Notes: generated from the letters alone by a model not told the origin. A stretch of 64,000 nucleotides of DNA from Candidatus Babeliales bacterium (GCA_035455925.1 DATIEE010000029.1:1-64000); one strand, 5' to 3'. Counted from the first letter of the stretch, positions 17,984 to 28,635 are shown. Made by a program: numbers and translations.

Positions 17984-18933
17984 ACAACAGATTGTATTAT
18001 ATCGTCGTAAGCTTGACGCTCATGGTTAGGAAGTCCTTCTATTAATTCTTTATAATGAGATTGAAAAGCAGTATACTCTTTATATTTACTATTTGTGCCA
18101 TAAGAGTGAAAATTCTTGAGATGTGTAATTTTATCATCTAATATGTTATTATCTTCCGAATAAATATTATTATTTCTCGGAGAATAAACATTTTTTTGCA
18201 TAAGCTTTTTTTTAGTATAATCCCAATTTTCATTTGTATAAATAACATATATTAATTTTTGTAGAATATTTCTTTGATTATTTAGATTTTGAGCAAGACA
18301 CAATCTAGATGTTATAATATTTGACGAAAATGGGGATAATAAACTTAATGTTTCAATTTGATCGCCTTCATTTTGTATATTTAAAAAAATTGCGTTATTG
18401 AATTGTTGTCGTATGGTTAACCAATACAAATCATGTAGCTTTTTGTCATGTATATTTGCTTGCACTGTTGTATCATTATCGGCTATTTTTATCGCATGAA
18501 ATAAAACTACTGAAGTCTCCTTAAATCGATTCTCATAAATTTTATCAATGCCGAGCAATTCGAGTAAAGGTATAAATTTTAGCTCTTCCCTATAAAAATT
18601 AAGCCACCTGTCCTTTTTCAGGTTCTCTTGCTTCTCTTTTTCTTGTTCTCTCTTTTTATCTTCTTCTTTCTTTTTATCTTCTTCTTTCGTTTGTTCTACT
18701 GCTCTATCATCTTTTTCGGAGGATGTGGTTTTTGTAGAAAATAAAAAATTATAAAACTTTGTATACCAGTTGTTTTTAAAAATGATCCATGCAGTAAGGC
18801 CTGTACAACAAACAATACCAGTAAGACATGTCATTATTTTTGTATTCCGAGAGAATGATTGAAAGGAACGAGTGGTTCCTGGCATAATGAGTACACTAAA
18901 AATTATTAGGGCAAATATTTTATTTTTTTTCAT
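17980..18933 (-). CDS. Membrane-anchored or exported protein with charged linker, unknown function
   Basis: I do not recognise this 317 aa protein. It has an N-terminal signal or anchor (residues 3-22), a second hydrophobic helix at about 33-52, then a strongly charged Lys/Glu stretch at about 74-105 with repeats of KEEDKKKEEDKK that should form a helix or coiled coil. The remaining 200 residues look helical and soluble. Its last 4 bases overlap the kinase-like gene tail to tail. No catalytic motif is visible. Confidence 0.6.
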   Translation of the reverse strand: MKKNKIFALIIFSVLIMPGTTRSFQSFSRNTKIMTCLTGIVCCTGLTAWIIFKNNWYTKFYNFLFSTKTTSSEKDDRAVEQTKEEDKKKEEDKKREQEKEKQENLKKDRWLNFYREELKFIPLLELLGIDKIYENRFKETSVVLFHAIKIADNDTTVQANIHDKKLHDLYWLTIRQQFNNAIFLNIQNEGDQIETLSLLSPFSSNIITSRLCLAQNLNNQRNILQKLIYVIYTNENWDYTKKKLMQKNVYSPRNNNIYSEDNNILDDKITHLKNFHSYGTNSKYKEYTAFQSHYKELIEGLPNHERQAYDDIIQSVV

Positions 18934-18998
18934 ATCTTATTTATTTAGAAACATTTAACATATATATTTCATGATAGAATAATATAGAAAAGTGTCAA

Positions 18999-20564
18999 TT
19001 ATAATAATCGATTAGCACACAATAATAACACTAAACTTACTCCCATACCAACAGCACATGAAATTATAGAGCTCAAATATGACAAACTGCCAAGACACAT
19101 ATATCCTGCAACAATAAAAGCGATCAATGTGCCGCATATTACCGGAAATGCATAATAAAACTGTGTACGCGCATGTATTAATGAATTGATGCCGGAGCTA
19201 GCTCCAGTCATTACCGTAGTTTCGGAAAATGGCGAAATATGATCTCCACATACCGCACCAGAAAGCAATGCTCCTAATGTGGGCACTAATATAGCAACTG
19301 AATCCAATGTGGTTGGTGTTTGCACTTGTAAAAGAACTATCAACATCTCTGTTGTAATAGGAATCAATAATGAAAACGTTCCCCACGCAGAACCGGTTGT
19401 TAAAGTAATAATCAAAGATGTAACAAATAAAATTACCGGCATAAAAAATAAAGATGCTTTACCCAATAAAAGATGTGCAATATAACTACCTGTATGTAAA
19501 TCAGTACGTAAAAAGCTACCTAAAATGGCAGCAAAGATAACCATGATGATTGGCGCCTGCATCAAAATAATTCCATTCCACACAACACTAGGCAATTGAG
19601 TAATAATAATTCTTTTTTTATAAAGTGATCGTAGAGCACTTATAATAAATGCGCCCAATCCTGATATACACAAAATAAAAAATGTCTTATCATTGCACCT
19701 AAATGCCTCAAAGAAAGAATTACTGCCCCCAAATAAATAAAATCCCCCCGCATACAAAATACCAAAAAAAACACCTCCAATCAGAACGGCGATAGGAAGT
19801 AATAAATCAAAAAGAGAATATTCCTCGTTATTATTACTCAGATTCTCATTAGCATATACATCATGCATTAACACAGCACTCTGTTCATCTTTATATATAG
19901 GACCATAAGCAACTCTCTTGCGTACAACAAATATAACTGAAAAAATGGTAATTAAAGAATAAAACATAAATGGAATAGTACATAAATAAACATAAAATGG
20001 ATCTGCCATAATTTTTGCTGTCGTCTGCGTCGAGATTCCTGCATTTTCTAGCTGAGCCAACACCGTAGCCGCCCATGTTGAAATTGGCATTATTATCACT
20101 AACGGACCTGCTAATGAATGAATTATGTATGCTAACTTAGTACGTGAAACAGCAAATCGATCCGTTAATGAACGCATAACAAAACCAGCAGTCAAAATAC
20201 TCAAATAATCGTCTATACTCAACAAAAAAGATAATACTATAGATGAAGTTTCTACACCTCGCTTTGTACGCATTCGGCTGCCGATAATACGTGCACATGC
20301 TATAGCACTGCCACTTATCGTTAATAATGAAATAAGCGAACTAATCGAAATAAGAGATATATATAAATATATGTTACCCATATCTGAAAAATGTTCAATA
20401 ATGCGCTCTTTAAGCATGCATAACGCCATTAAAAAGGAGCCATTCGCAGCAAGCAATGCCGCTGAAGCAATGCCCAGCATCAAAGAAATATTCAACCGAT
20501 GAGTAAAAAAAATAACAACTATCACTACAATAGGTGGCAATAAAGAAATGCACGTAGCATCCAT
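18999..20564 (-). CDS. nhaC: Na+/H+ antiporter, NhaC family
   Basis: A 521 aa inner-membrane protein with 11-13 hydrophobic helices. The family pattern is visible: an N-terminal LLPPIVVIVVIFF helix, FLLSIDDYLSILTAG with the conserved Asp-Asp of NhaC-like carriers, and SGAVCGDHISPFSETT near the C-terminus. These proteins exchange Na+ for H+, and some relatives exchange organic acids or amino acids, so the substrate is not certain. It stands alone, and the nearest upstream gene is pepP on the same strand after a terminator. Confidence 0.87.
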   Translation of the reverse strand: MDATCISLLPPIVVIVVIFFTHRLNISLMLGIASAALLAANGSFLMALCMLKERIIEHFSDMGNIYLYISLISISSLISLLTISGSAIACARIIGSRMRTKRGVETSSIVLSFLLSIDDYLSILTAGFVMRSLTDRFAVSRTKLAYIIHSLAGPLVIIMPISTWAATVLAQLENAGISTQTTAKIMADPFYVYLCTIPFMFYSLITIFSVIFVVRKRVAYGPIYKDEQSAVLMHDVYANENLSNNNEEYSLFDLLLPIAVLIGGVFFGILYAGGFYLFGGSNSFFEAFRCNDKTFFILCISGLGAFIISALRSLYKKRIIITQLPSVVWNGIILMQAPIIMVIFAAILGSFLRTDLHTGSYIAHLLLGKASLFFMPVILFVTSLIITLTTGSAWGTFSLLIPITTEMLIVLLQVQTPTTLDSVAILVPTLGALLSGAVCGDHISPFSETTVMTGASSGINSLIHARTQFYYAFPVICGTLIAFIVAGYMCLGSLSYLSSIISCAVGMGVSLVLLLCANRLL

Positions 20565-20618
20565 AAAAACATCCTAATAAAATTACTATTAACAGGACTT
20601 ACGTATCATGTCACAAAG

Positions 20619-20685
20619 AAAAACTGTATATGAAATTCATCAGTAGCCACTATTAGCTTCTCATACATTTTATATACAGTTTTTT
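20619..20685 (-). terminator. Long hairpin terminator after pepP
   Basis: AAAAACTGTATATGAAAT and ATTTTATATACAGTTTTT pair with one mismatch across a 30-base loop, with a T run on the minus strand, 12 bases past the pepP stop. It closes the yidC-recR-pepP operon. Confidence 0.7.
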
Positions 20686-20696
20686 CCACTGCTCAA

Positions 20697-22085
20697 TTAA
20701 CTAAAAATATCCTCATCATCTTCATCATCGTCAAAATCATCTTCATCAGTCTCATCATTACTGATACCATTCAATGCATTTTGCACAATCGATTCAATAT
20801 CAGCTATCTCTTTAGGCAAATTTTCACTTAAACACAAAGCTCCATCTTTAGTAATCCAATAATTATCTTCAATACGAATACCAATAGATTCTTCCGGAAT
20901 ATAAATTCCTGGCTCAATCGTAATAACATCACCCTCTTGCAGCGGCATAGTATAATCCCCAACATCATGCACATCAAGACCAAGAAAGTGTCCGATATCA
21001 TGAGGAAAATATTTATCATACCCACACTGCGTTAAAAACTTTACTGCCAAATGATGCAGCGACTTTTCAACATTATCTTTATTTTTAAGCCATACTCCAG
21101 GTTTTGCACATGATGCAATATATGCTTGCGTTTCAAGTACAATAGTATATAACTCTTTTTGTCGCTTAGTAAATATTCCTGAAACAGGATATGTTCGCGT
21201 TAAATCTGCACAATAATTGTTAAATTCAGCACCAATATCGATAAGAACCAAATCTCCATTTTTAAGCATTCCGTTGTTTGTATTATAATGCAAAATAGTT
21301 CCATTTTTTCCACTTGCAACAATGCTCGGGAATGCTGGTCGAGCATGCGATGATATCATCATATATTCCAACGCTGCCTGAACCTCACTTTCTTGCACTC
21401 CATGTTTAAGCATGTCAACTGCTCCTTCATGTGCCAATTCAGTGATTTCTACTGCACGATAAATATGCTCAACTTCACTAACATCTTTACGGCGCCTACT
21501 ATTGGCTACGATTGCTGAAATATCAACGAGTGATTTGTGTAATCCAGGAATAAATTTTTCCAAATGATCAAGCGTAAAACGCGTATGAAGATATTCATGA
21601 CCATTCTGAGGAACTGTAGTAAAAATTGACCCATTACGCGCAATAACGCTTTTAATTAAAGTAATCAAATGAATATATTCATGAGCAGAAAAATAAGGAT
21701 TTAATTCATATCCTTGGCATTCCTCACCCAGCAACTCAACTGCATCAACACGCAAAGCTTTTGCATCACGATTAATAAGTCCCGCAGACAACATCATCCA
21801 TTGAGCACGCTTTTCGAAACAATTAGGTATATACAGTGTTGATTTTTTATCATAATCAATTACTAATGCAACACCTGGCTCATCTATGTTTGTATAATAA
21901 TAAAAAGTTTTATCTTGCCTAAAACGTTCAGCCCCATGCTCAAATGCTGCAAACAACAAAATAATACCATTTGAAGCCTCTGAAAATTGTAATGCTATTG
22001 ATTCAGCAAGTTCTTTACGTCGCAATGCATGGAGATTATTTTCATCTGCACGTGGTGCTAAACCACCAAAAAAATCTGATATCAT
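20697..22085 (-). CDS. pepP: Xaa-Pro aminopeptidase (M24B)
   Basis: A dinuclear metallopeptidase that removes N-terminal residues next to proline. Both domains are present in 462 aa. The metal ligands are visible as two Asp in LIDIGAEFNNYCADLTRTY, His in DIGHFLGLDVHD, Glu in TIEPGIYIP, and Glu in GIRIEDNYWIT. The tail is unusually acidic (DEDDFDDDEDDEDIF), which is not part of the enzyme core. The ATG at 22085 has AAAGGT upstream; a TTG at 22091 is rejected. It is the last gene of a yidC-recR-pepP operon. Confidence 0.93.
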   Translation of the reverse strand: MISDFFGGLAPRADENNLHALRRKELAESIALQFSEASNGIILLFAAFEHGAERFRQDKTFYYYTNIDEPGVALVIDYDKKSTLYIPNCFEKRAQWMMLSAGLINRDAKALRVDAVELLGEECQGYELNPYFSAHEYIHLITLIKSVIARNGSIFTTVPQNGHEYLHTRFTLDHLEKFIPGLHKSLVDISAIVANSRRRKDVSEVEHIYRAVEITELAHEGAVDMLKHGVQESEVQAALEYMMISSHARPAFPSIVASGKNGTILHYNTNNGMLKNGDLVLIDIGAEFNNYCADLTRTYPVSGIFTKRQKELYTIVLETQAYIASCAKPGVWLKNKDNVEKSLHHLAVKFLTQCGYDKYFPHDIGHFLGLDVHDVGDYTMPLQEGDVITIEPGIYIPEESIGIRIEDNYWITKDGALCLSENLPKEIADIESIVQNALNGISNDETDEDDFDDDEDDEDIFS

Positions 22086-22115
22086 AATCAAATACCTTTA
22101 ATAAAAAATTAATTT

Positions 22116-22718
22116 TTAAAATAAACGGCGCTCTGATAATGCTTTAAACACTGTCAAGCGATCCATGCCTTCCAACGATGATCCTACCGGCAATCCACGT
22201 GCCAAACAAGAAATAATAATATCTTTCTCTTTTAATTTACGCGCAATATATGTTGCAGTTGCTTCTCCTTCAGGAGTTTGATTAGTTGCCAGAATAAGCT
22301 CTTTTATCGCACCATTTTCAATACGTGCAATTAATGAATCAATAGTTAAATCTTCAACACTAATACCTTCAAGAGGAGAAATTGAACCGCCCAATACATG
22401 ATAAACACCCAAATATCCTCGTGTTTTTTCTATAGCAACTATTTCTTGCCATGTTTCAACAACACAAATAATTGATTGATCACGCTTTAATGAAGAACAA
22501 AAAACACAACCGGCTGATACCTCTTGCCAATAGAAACAAGTATCACACTTCTTAAGCTGTTGCTTTGCAACTTCTAGTGCTGCACAAAATTGCACTACTT
22601 GCTCAGGTGTCATTTCTAAAAAATGTGCTGCAACACGATACAAATTCTTCGAAGCAAGGTAAGGAACCTGCTGTAATATTTTAAGTAAATGAATAAGTGT
22701 CGGTAAATCTTCTATCAT
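22116..22718 (-). CDS. recR: Recombination protein RecR
   Basis: A 200 aa RecR, the zinc-finger/Toprim clamp that helps load RecA on gapped DNA with RecO. The zinc finger is CDTCFYWQEVSAGCVFC, the Toprim segment begins IICVVETWQEIVAIEKT, and the C-terminus has the conserved ARGLPVGSSLEGMD. Length is typical. It sits 3 bases downstream of the yidC stop and 30 bases upstream of pepP. RecO and RecF are not in the window. Confidence 0.95.
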   Translation of the reverse strand: MIEDLPTLIHLLKILQQVPYLASKNLYRVAAHFLEMTPEQVVQFCAALEVAKQQLKKCDTCFYWQEVSAGCVFCSSLKRDQSIICVVETWQEIVAIEKTRGYLGVYHVLGGSISPLEGISVEDLTIDSLIARIENGAIKELILATNQTPEGEATATYIARKLKEKDIIISCLARGLPVGSSLEGMDRLTVFKALSERRLF

Positions 22719-22720
22719 AA

Positions 22721-24259
22721 TTACACCAATTTAAAATATCTCATTAATTTCGCCTGAACAAAACTAAACAATCTACCTAAACAAATATATAATGTTAATC
22801 CTGCTGAAAAACTTGATGTAACAGCTCCAAATACAAAAGCCATTACTATCTTACTCATCTTTTGTTGAGAATCACCGTTGATATCTTGCATAAGCATAGT
22901 AATAGTAACTAAAACAGGTAAAATATATAAAGGATCTTTAGATGAAAGATCAGGAATCCATAACATTGGTGCTTGATACAGCTCAAATGAACTAGAAAGT
23001 ACGCGACTTAAAGCAAAAAAGATTGGTAATTGTAGCAATAATGGCAATAAACATCCAAATCCTGGCAATCCATTTTTACGAATTAATTCAGTACGCTCAG
23101 CAAGTAACTGCTCTGGCTTATCTTTAAATCGCTGCTCAATATACGCTAACTGTCGCTGATATTCCATTTGCTGTTTTTTCCATTTTTCTTCATTGTTACG
23201 TAACGAAACAGGGAGCAGTAAAAGTTGAATAAGAAAGGTCAATGCTATAATAGCCAACCCATAATTATGTAAATATTTATATAACCAATTCAATAAATAT
23301 AACATCAGCTTGGCAAGAAATGAAAGTATACCAGAATAATCTAACGTTTTTTCTAAACGGGCATCAACCGCCGCAAGTGCATTAAGCTCTTTAGGTCCAA
23401 AATAGAATGATAATGTCCAAGATGTTTTTTCAGTTACTACCGGTCCTTCAAGTACTGAAAACAAACGGGTTCTTTCTTCTAATTTATAATAGGCTCGCTG
23501 CGCAAAGTGATTTGAATCTTGAATTAATGCATGAATAAAATATCGATTATCAATACCGAACATTGTTGGCGTAAACCAGCCTCGATGAATATCAAGAGAA
23601 TTAACATTAGTCTTTGCAAAGGTATCAGCTTGATCAATTAAAATTGATGAAATAATATCAATTTCTTTAAGATCTGGCACAAATGGTGCTGGAAAAAAAA
23701 TACGCGATTCTATCGCATTATAATTTTCATTTTTTGGAGCAACTTCGAGTGATAAATCAATTTTTGGTTTATGCTTATCAATAACAAATCTTTTCTGTAT
23801 TACACATTCATCATTCCCTGCAACATAAATTAATTCATATGCATTTTCATTATTCTCTGATGACACTAGTGTATAATAAAATGGAGTTGCATTATCTAAC
23901 GCAACCAAAAAACATTTTTCCGAACGTTCTGTATCAATTACGGGAAAAATCGTACGTATAGTTGTTTGTTGGCCATTGAGCTCTCTTTTGAAATCAATAC
24001 TTTCTAGCGATGCTCCATCAGTTGAAAATAGTAAGTTTGCCCATTCTGTGTCACAAATTGTTACTTGCGATGGCTCAACACGTTTTTGATCATAAAAATC
24101 AACTTCTACATTCAAAGGTTTGTATGCCTTTTTTTCTCTTGGAACTACAAAACTTGATTCAACAGCATCTTTACTTGTATTACCAGAAAAAAAATAATTC
24201 AATGCAAACACGCTCAAAAAAGCAAAACTAATTGGTATAACCAATTCCTTAATATTCAT
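22721..24259 (-). CDS. yidC: Membrane protein insertase YidC
   Basis: YidC inserts proteins into the inner membrane alone or with Sec. The ATG at 24259 gives 512 aa: an N-terminal TM helix (LVIPISFAFLSVFALNYFF), a large periplasmic beta domain at about 60-320, and the conserved Oxa1-like core at the C-terminus (LNWLYKYLHNYGLAIIALTF and GCLLPLLLQLPIFFAL). The long N-terminal form is that of Gram-negative-type bacteria, so an outer membrane is likely. It heads a yidC-recR-pepP operon rather than lying in the common rpmH-rnpA-yidC cluster. Confidence 0.94.
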   Translation of the reverse strand: MNIKELVIPISFAFLSVFALNYFFSGNTSKDAVESSFVVPREKKAYKPLNVEVDFYDQKRVEPSQVTICDTEWANLLFSTDGASLESIDFKRELNGQQTTIRTIFPVIDTERSEKCFLVALDNATPFYYTLVSSENNENAYELIYVAGNDECVIQKRFVIDKHKPKIDLSLEVAPKNENYNAIESRIFFPAPFVPDLKEIDIISSILIDQADTFAKTNVNSLDIHRGWFTPTMFGIDNRYFIHALIQDSNHFAQRAYYKLEERTRLFSVLEGPVVTEKTSWTLSFYFGPKELNALAAVDARLEKTLDYSGILSFLAKLMLYLLNWLYKYLHNYGLAIIALTFLIQLLLLPVSLRNNEEKWKKQQMEYQRQLAYIEQRFKDKPEQLLAERTELIRKNGLPGFGCLLPLLLQLPIFFALSRVLSSSFELYQAPMLWIPDLSSKDPLYILPVLVTITMLMQDINGDSQQKMSKIVMAFVFGAVTSSFSAGLTLYICLGRLFSFVQAKLMRYFKLV

Positions 24260-24449
24260 ACACGCGCCCCATATAATAAAATTGAAAAAATCATTAATAA
24301 CCAATCACTATGATATTAAATATCAGAACCAATATAACTTGGAATTGACTAATTCAGTATTATGATGATACCATAAAAATAATTTTTCACCTAGCACCCT
24401 CATGCATTCAACGCCATAAAAATTAAAATTTAAAAAAGGAACAAATATT

Positions 24450-24845
24450 ATGAAAATGCAAAAAAGAAAATTCCGAATCGGCGAACTGGCGAATAAACTT
24501 GAACTTGAGCGATTTGTTGTACGATTTTGGGAAAAAGAATTTAATATAAAAACACAACGTTCTCAAGGTAGTCAACGTTTTTACGATGAAAATGATCTCA
24601 AAAAATTTCAATCAATCAAACAACTTCTTTATGTAGAAGGGTTTACTATTATTGGTGCAAAAAAGAAATTAAAAGAAAAATTCTCTAACAAAGGCGAATC
24701 AATCATTGCATCACAAAAAACAACTATCGATGAAACAACTAAAACAATGACGAAATCATCACCTGAAAATGAAAAAATTGAATATCTTTCTCAACAAATT
24801 ATCGATTTAAAGGATAAATTGCGTAAGCTGCGAGAAATGCTCTAA
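24450..24845 (+). CDS. MerR family transcriptional regulator
   Basis: A 131 aa DNA-binding protein. Residues 6-72 form a MerR-type winged helix: FRIGELANKLELERFVVRFW, EKEFNIKTQRSQGSQRFYDE, and LLYVEGFTIIGAKKKL. This subgroup, with WEKEF and R..G.QR.Y motifs, has no metal-binding C-terminus and ends in a dimerising coiled coil (residues 105-129). The ATG at 24450 follows AAAGGAAC. Target promoters are unknown; it is divergent from yidC. Confidence 0.88.
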   Translation: MKMQKRKFRIGELANKLELERFVVRFWEKEFNIKTQRSQGSQRFYDENDLKKFQSIKQLLYVEGFTIIGAKKKLKEKFSNKGESIIASQKTTIDETTKTMTKSSPENEKIEYLSQQIIDLKDKLRKLREML

Positions 24846-24851
24846 AAACTA

Positions 24852-26522
24852 TTACGATATCTTTAAATCAGAAGCAAAATATTGTTCATTTCTTAAGTTC
24901 CACATATCAACCAATGGGTATGTTGCATTATATATATATACTCTTCCAACATACATCAACATTGCAAAAATTTTAATAGGCACCAATTGAAATGTTAAAA
25001 ACTTATTTTGTAGTGATGATGTCATCATATGAATAATTGTTGTTATAAAAAAAATTAATGTTTGATGACCTCTTTTCTTAACCTTTTCAGCTGAGATACA
25101 AGCTTGCATAGAAGGAACATGAGAACTAAATGTATCCTCTAACCATGGAAAAATAGTTGTTCCTATTGTATAACTCACGAAAAACTCACCTACAATCCCC
25201 AAGATATGCACTAGAGAACTATTACAACCCGTTGACGATGCTGCTACATCGCATATATATCGTCTAATTTCAGGCATTAACGCATTTAAAAACAATGGAC
25301 CATGAAAAATTATCTTATCAACAAATGTTGACCCCTTATCTTTAATTTTTATATTGATAGATTTAAGTATGTTACGCTTATCCTCTGGAAAATCTTGCCA
25401 TTTTTGCAATAAGTCAGGTATAAATTCAATCAATAAACATGTGCTATCATTACTTTGCGCAAGACTATTAAAAAACTTAACATCATATTTAACAACCGAC
25501 AAAACCTCTTTTAAAGGAAGTAAAATACGAATTGTTGTCGAACGACCTTTAAATTCACTAGAAAAAATAACTTGCTTATTTTTATAACCTTGCACACTCA
25601 CTAAACTTTCAATAAATAACTTCATAGCCTTATTTTTTTTCTTTTTTTTCGAAAGATTATCAACCAAAGCATTAAATAACTGATAAAAACTCTTAGCTCG
25701 AGTATCATAATCGTTCAAAAAATTAATCACCCCCCTTTTCTTCTCTTTCCCAAAATTAAAAGTAAGATCTTCAAATAAATTTTTTGTATTTTCGTCATAA
25801 ATATGTATATATAAATTACCATCATCACCATCTTTCTCTAAAACAACAAACGTCTTTTTATTATAATAAACATACTCACTTCGAATCGTACACTTTTTAA
25901 TTATATTGAACTTATTATTATCTTGTTTTAAAGAATAGCTGGAACCATCAAAACCCGCCGGAACTAATTCAGACAAAAAAAGATATTTCCAGAAATCTTC
26001 AGAAATACTTCTCGCATAAGGCGTAGATCTAACAGAATCGCCACTCATATCATAAAACTTTAACATATTACTCATCGCATAATATTGCTGAGCATGCTGC
26101 AGTAAAAGGTTAGTAAAAATTTCTTTTCTAATCTCACGAATAATAATGTTATCATGCACAGAGCAAAAAAATTCTCTTGCTTCAATATCTTTTAATCTTT
26201 TTAGATATGTCTTAACCGGCAAATTTTGCAATGAACAAGCCGAAATAAAACACTTAATTTCATTATCTATTCTTTCTTTATCATAATCCTTACTTTTAAA
26301 CCCATCCGGATATTTATAAAAAAGCTTTGCAAGCCGCAAAGCCTTATCATGATTATCTTTCGATAAAATTGATTCTATTGTCTCAAAAGATACATTCTGA
26401 CTAATTAATGGTGTTAATAATTTTTCTTCATCAAATGAAAAAACAAATGGTGTTATTTCTTTTCTCATCCCATTAATATTCTGAAGCGTTAATAAAAACA
26501 CCATAATTATATATTTTTTCAT
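24852..26522 (-). CDS. Exported or membrane protein of unknown function
   Basis: I do not recognise this 556 aa protein. The ATG at 26522 gives a signal peptide (MKKYIIMVFLLTLQNINGM). The next 380 residues are soluble and helical, with no motif I can name. The last 150 residues contain hydrophobic helices (LGIVGEFFVSYTIGTTIFPW and TLIFFITTIIHMM), so the protein probably ends in the membrane. It ends 6 bases from the MerR gene, tail to tail, and is divergent from murC. Confidence 0.6.
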   Translation of the reverse strand: MKKYIIMVFLLTLQNINGMRKEITPFVFSFDEEKLLTPLISQNVSFETIESILSKDNHDKALRLAKLFYKYPDGFKSKDYDKERIDNEIKCFISACSLQNLPVKTYLKRLKDIEAREFFCSVHDNIIIREIRKEIFTNLLLQHAQQYYAMSNMLKFYDMSGDSVRSTPYARSISEDFWKYLFLSELVPAGFDGSSYSLKQDNNKFNIIKKCTIRSEYVYYNKKTFVVLEKDGDDGNLYIHIYDENTKNLFEDLTFNFGKEKKRGVINFLNDYDTRAKSFYQLFNALVDNLSKKKKKNKAMKLFIESLVSVQGYKNKQVIFSSEFKGRSTTIRILLPLKEVLSVVKYDVKFFNSLAQSNDSTCLLIEFIPDLLQKWQDFPEDKRNILKSINIKIKDKGSTFVDKIIFHGPLFLNALMPEIRRYICDVAASSTGCNSSLVHILGIVGEFFVSYTIGTTIFPWLEDTFSSHVPSMQACISAEKVKKRGHQTLIFFITTIIHMMTSSLQNKFLTFQLVPIKIFAMLMYVGRVYIYNATYPLVDMWNLRNEQYFASDLKIS

Positions 26523-26706
26523 ACCAATCAAACCTATATTGCATTATTTCAAAAAAACAAAATTCATAAATATCATAACGTATTTATTGTTTTACACAAT
26601 TAGAAAACTTTACGAATCTATTTTTACAATTGTTACTTACGTAAAAATGCAGTATCATACTACTATGCATTATCTTAAACCTACTCTATTGGATTACTAT
26701 TTTTTT

Positions 26707-28113
26707 ATGTACACGAAAAAAAAACATTTTCATTTTGTAGGCATTGGTGGCATTGGCATGAGCGGAATTGCAACCATTTTACAACAAGAAGGATATACAA
26801 TTTCTGGATGTGATCCTGACATAACCCAAGATACTGTCAAAAAGCTACAAAAATTAGGATGCTCAATATATCACGACAATAATTCACCTCAATGTGATGA
26901 TCAAACAATTGATATTCTTGTCTATATACCAATGTACGCTACAACAATACCAACAATAATGGCCGAAATAAAACAAGCAAAAGCACGTAATATTCCAACA
27001 ATCTCCCGAGCAAATATGCTTTCAGAACTTATGCAAACTAAATACAGCATTGCAATTAGTGGGTCGCATGGCAAAACAACTACCTCATCTCTCATTTCTC
27101 ATCTATTGATTGAAGCACAACGTGATCCTACAGTAATTATTGGTGGACAACTTAAAAATATTTCTTCTAATGCTCGTAAAGGTAATGGAAATTTGTTAGT
27201 AGCAGAAGCTGATGAAAGCGATCGATCATTTCTAGAACTTCACCCAACAGTTGCAATAATTACCAATATTGATTTAGAACACCTCGAAACATACACCGAT
27301 TTAGACGATATCAAAAGCAGCTTTCAACAATTTATCAACAATATTTCCTACAATGGTAAAGCAATCATTTGTATCGATGATAAAAACATTCGGTCATTAT
27401 TACCAATTCACAACGTTCAAACACTATCATATGGTATAGATCATCCAGCAGATTTTTCTGCACGTACTATTACATTAGCACCAGATCATTCATCATTTAG
27501 CGTATATACACAGAACAACTCACTCCTTATTGATAATATCATCTTACCAATTCCTGGTATTCATAACGTTTATAATGCTTTGGCAGCGATTGCGCTTGCA
27601 CAAGAACTAGCCATCGATTCTACTATAATAAAAAAAGGTTTAGCATCTTTTAGTGGTGTTGAAAGACGATTTTCATTTTTAGGAACTTATAAAGATGCTG
27701 AACTTTTTGACGACTATGGTCATCATCCAACAGAAATTGAATTAACCCTCATCATTGCACGCAAACGCACAAAAAATAAACTTATTGTTGTATTTCAACC
27801 ACATCGCTATACCCGCACACAAAAATTGTGGTCAGATTTTCTCGCTATCTTTATCGCAAGCAATATTGATACATTAATAATTACCGATATTTATTCTGCA
27901 GGAGAGCAACCAATTAACAACATAAGTAGCAAACTATTTGCCGAAGAGCTACAATCACTGAGTCCTTCATTTTCTATTCTCTATGTCCCCTTTGAAGACA
28001 ATTTTAATCAAATCAAAGCAGTAATAAAGGATTCCGTTACACAAAATGACCTTGTTTTGTTTCTTGGAGCAGGAAAAGTTCATATAATTGGGCACGAACT
28101 CACCGTCCAATAA
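26707..28113 (+). CDS. murC: UDP-N-acetylmuramate--L-alanine ligase MurC
   Basis: MurC adds L-Ala to UDP-MurNAc in peptidoglycan synthesis. The N-terminal Rossmann motif HFVGIGGIGMSGIA, the ATP loop SGSHGKTTTSS, and DDYGHHPTEI with the Mur ligase His all fit. The ATG at 26707 gives 468 aa and places GIGGIG about 13 residues from the start as usual. The frame is open further upstream to a TTG at 26539, but that extension is hydrophobic and lacks a ribosome site. MurC with NagZ shows that a cell wall is made and recycled. Confidence 0.94.
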   Translation: MYTKKKHFHFVGIGGIGMSGIATILQQEGYTISGCDPDITQDTVKKLQKLGCSIYHDNNSPQCDDQTIDILVYIPMYATTIPTIMAEIKQAKARNIPTISRANMLSELMQTKYSIAISGSHGKTTTSSLISHLLIEAQRDPTVIIGGQLKNISSNARKGNGNLLVAEADESDRSFLELHPTVAIITNIDLEHLETYTDLDDIKSSFQQFINNISYNGKAIICIDDKNIRSLLPIHNVQTLSYGIDHPADFSARTITLAPDHSSFSVYTQNNSLLIDNIILPIPGIHNVYNALAAIALAQELAIDSTIIKKGLASFSGVERRFSFLGTYKDAELFDDYGHHPTEIELTLIIARKRTKNKLIVVFQPHRYTRTQKLWSDFLAIFIASNIDTLIITDIYSAGEQPINNISSKLFAEELQSLSPSFSILYVPFEDNFNQIKAVIKDSVTQNDLVLFLGAGKVHIIGHELTVQ

Positions 28114-28267
28114 AATCATCAAATCAATCATTTCACTTTATTTTAGCTAAAAAACATGCTAAACCATTGCCTTTTTCCTGTTTCTATTTGTAATATTATA
28201 GAGAATAAACAAATATTTAACTATAAGCTTTTTGTCAAAATACAAAAAAGCAAAAAAGGAGATTCTC

Positions 28268-28588
28268 ATGAAAAACACAAAAATCATTCTTATGCTTATC
28301 ACTATCGCTGCAACCTCAGCTATATCTGCCGGCTATTGGGATCAAAAAACAGGGAAATACGTCCCGAATACACAAATGGGTGGCAATAAAACATACCAAG
28401 GAACAACGCCCGATGAAGAATATGATACAACCCTGCCAGTAGATGAAAATACAATAAATACCAAAAATCGCGCAAGTGGCTATTATGGCGGAGCAACAAT
28501 GCCAACTAAAGATATTCAACAAAATAAATATCCCAAAAGATATGCTAATAGTTACTATGAAGGTGCCACAACGTCAGTTAAAAAATAA
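28268..28588 (+). CDS. Small exported protein, unknown, with YYxGAT repeat
   Basis: A 106 aa protein from the ATG at 28268 (AAGGAG upstream), with a clear signal peptide (cleaved near AISA). The mature part is polar, Tyr/Gly rich, and has a short internal repeat: SGYYGGATMPTKD and NSYYEGATTSVKK. No known family. The signal peptide closely resembles that of the next gene, but the mature parts differ. It is followed 48 bases later by that gene. Confidence 0.7.
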   Translation: MKNTKIILMLITIAATSAISAGYWDQKTGKYVPNTQMGGNKTYQGTTPDEEYDTTLPVDENTINTKNRASGYYGGATMPTKDIQQNKYPKRYANSYYEGATTSVKK

Positions 28589-28635
28589 AAATCCAAAAAT
28601 TAAAGATGTAAACATCACTACATAAAGGATTTATC

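Noticed and set aside
26539-26706. N-terminal extension of MurC from a TTG
   Set aside because: The added 56 residues are hydrophobic and non-conserved, lack a ribosome site, and would overlap the divergent promoter region.
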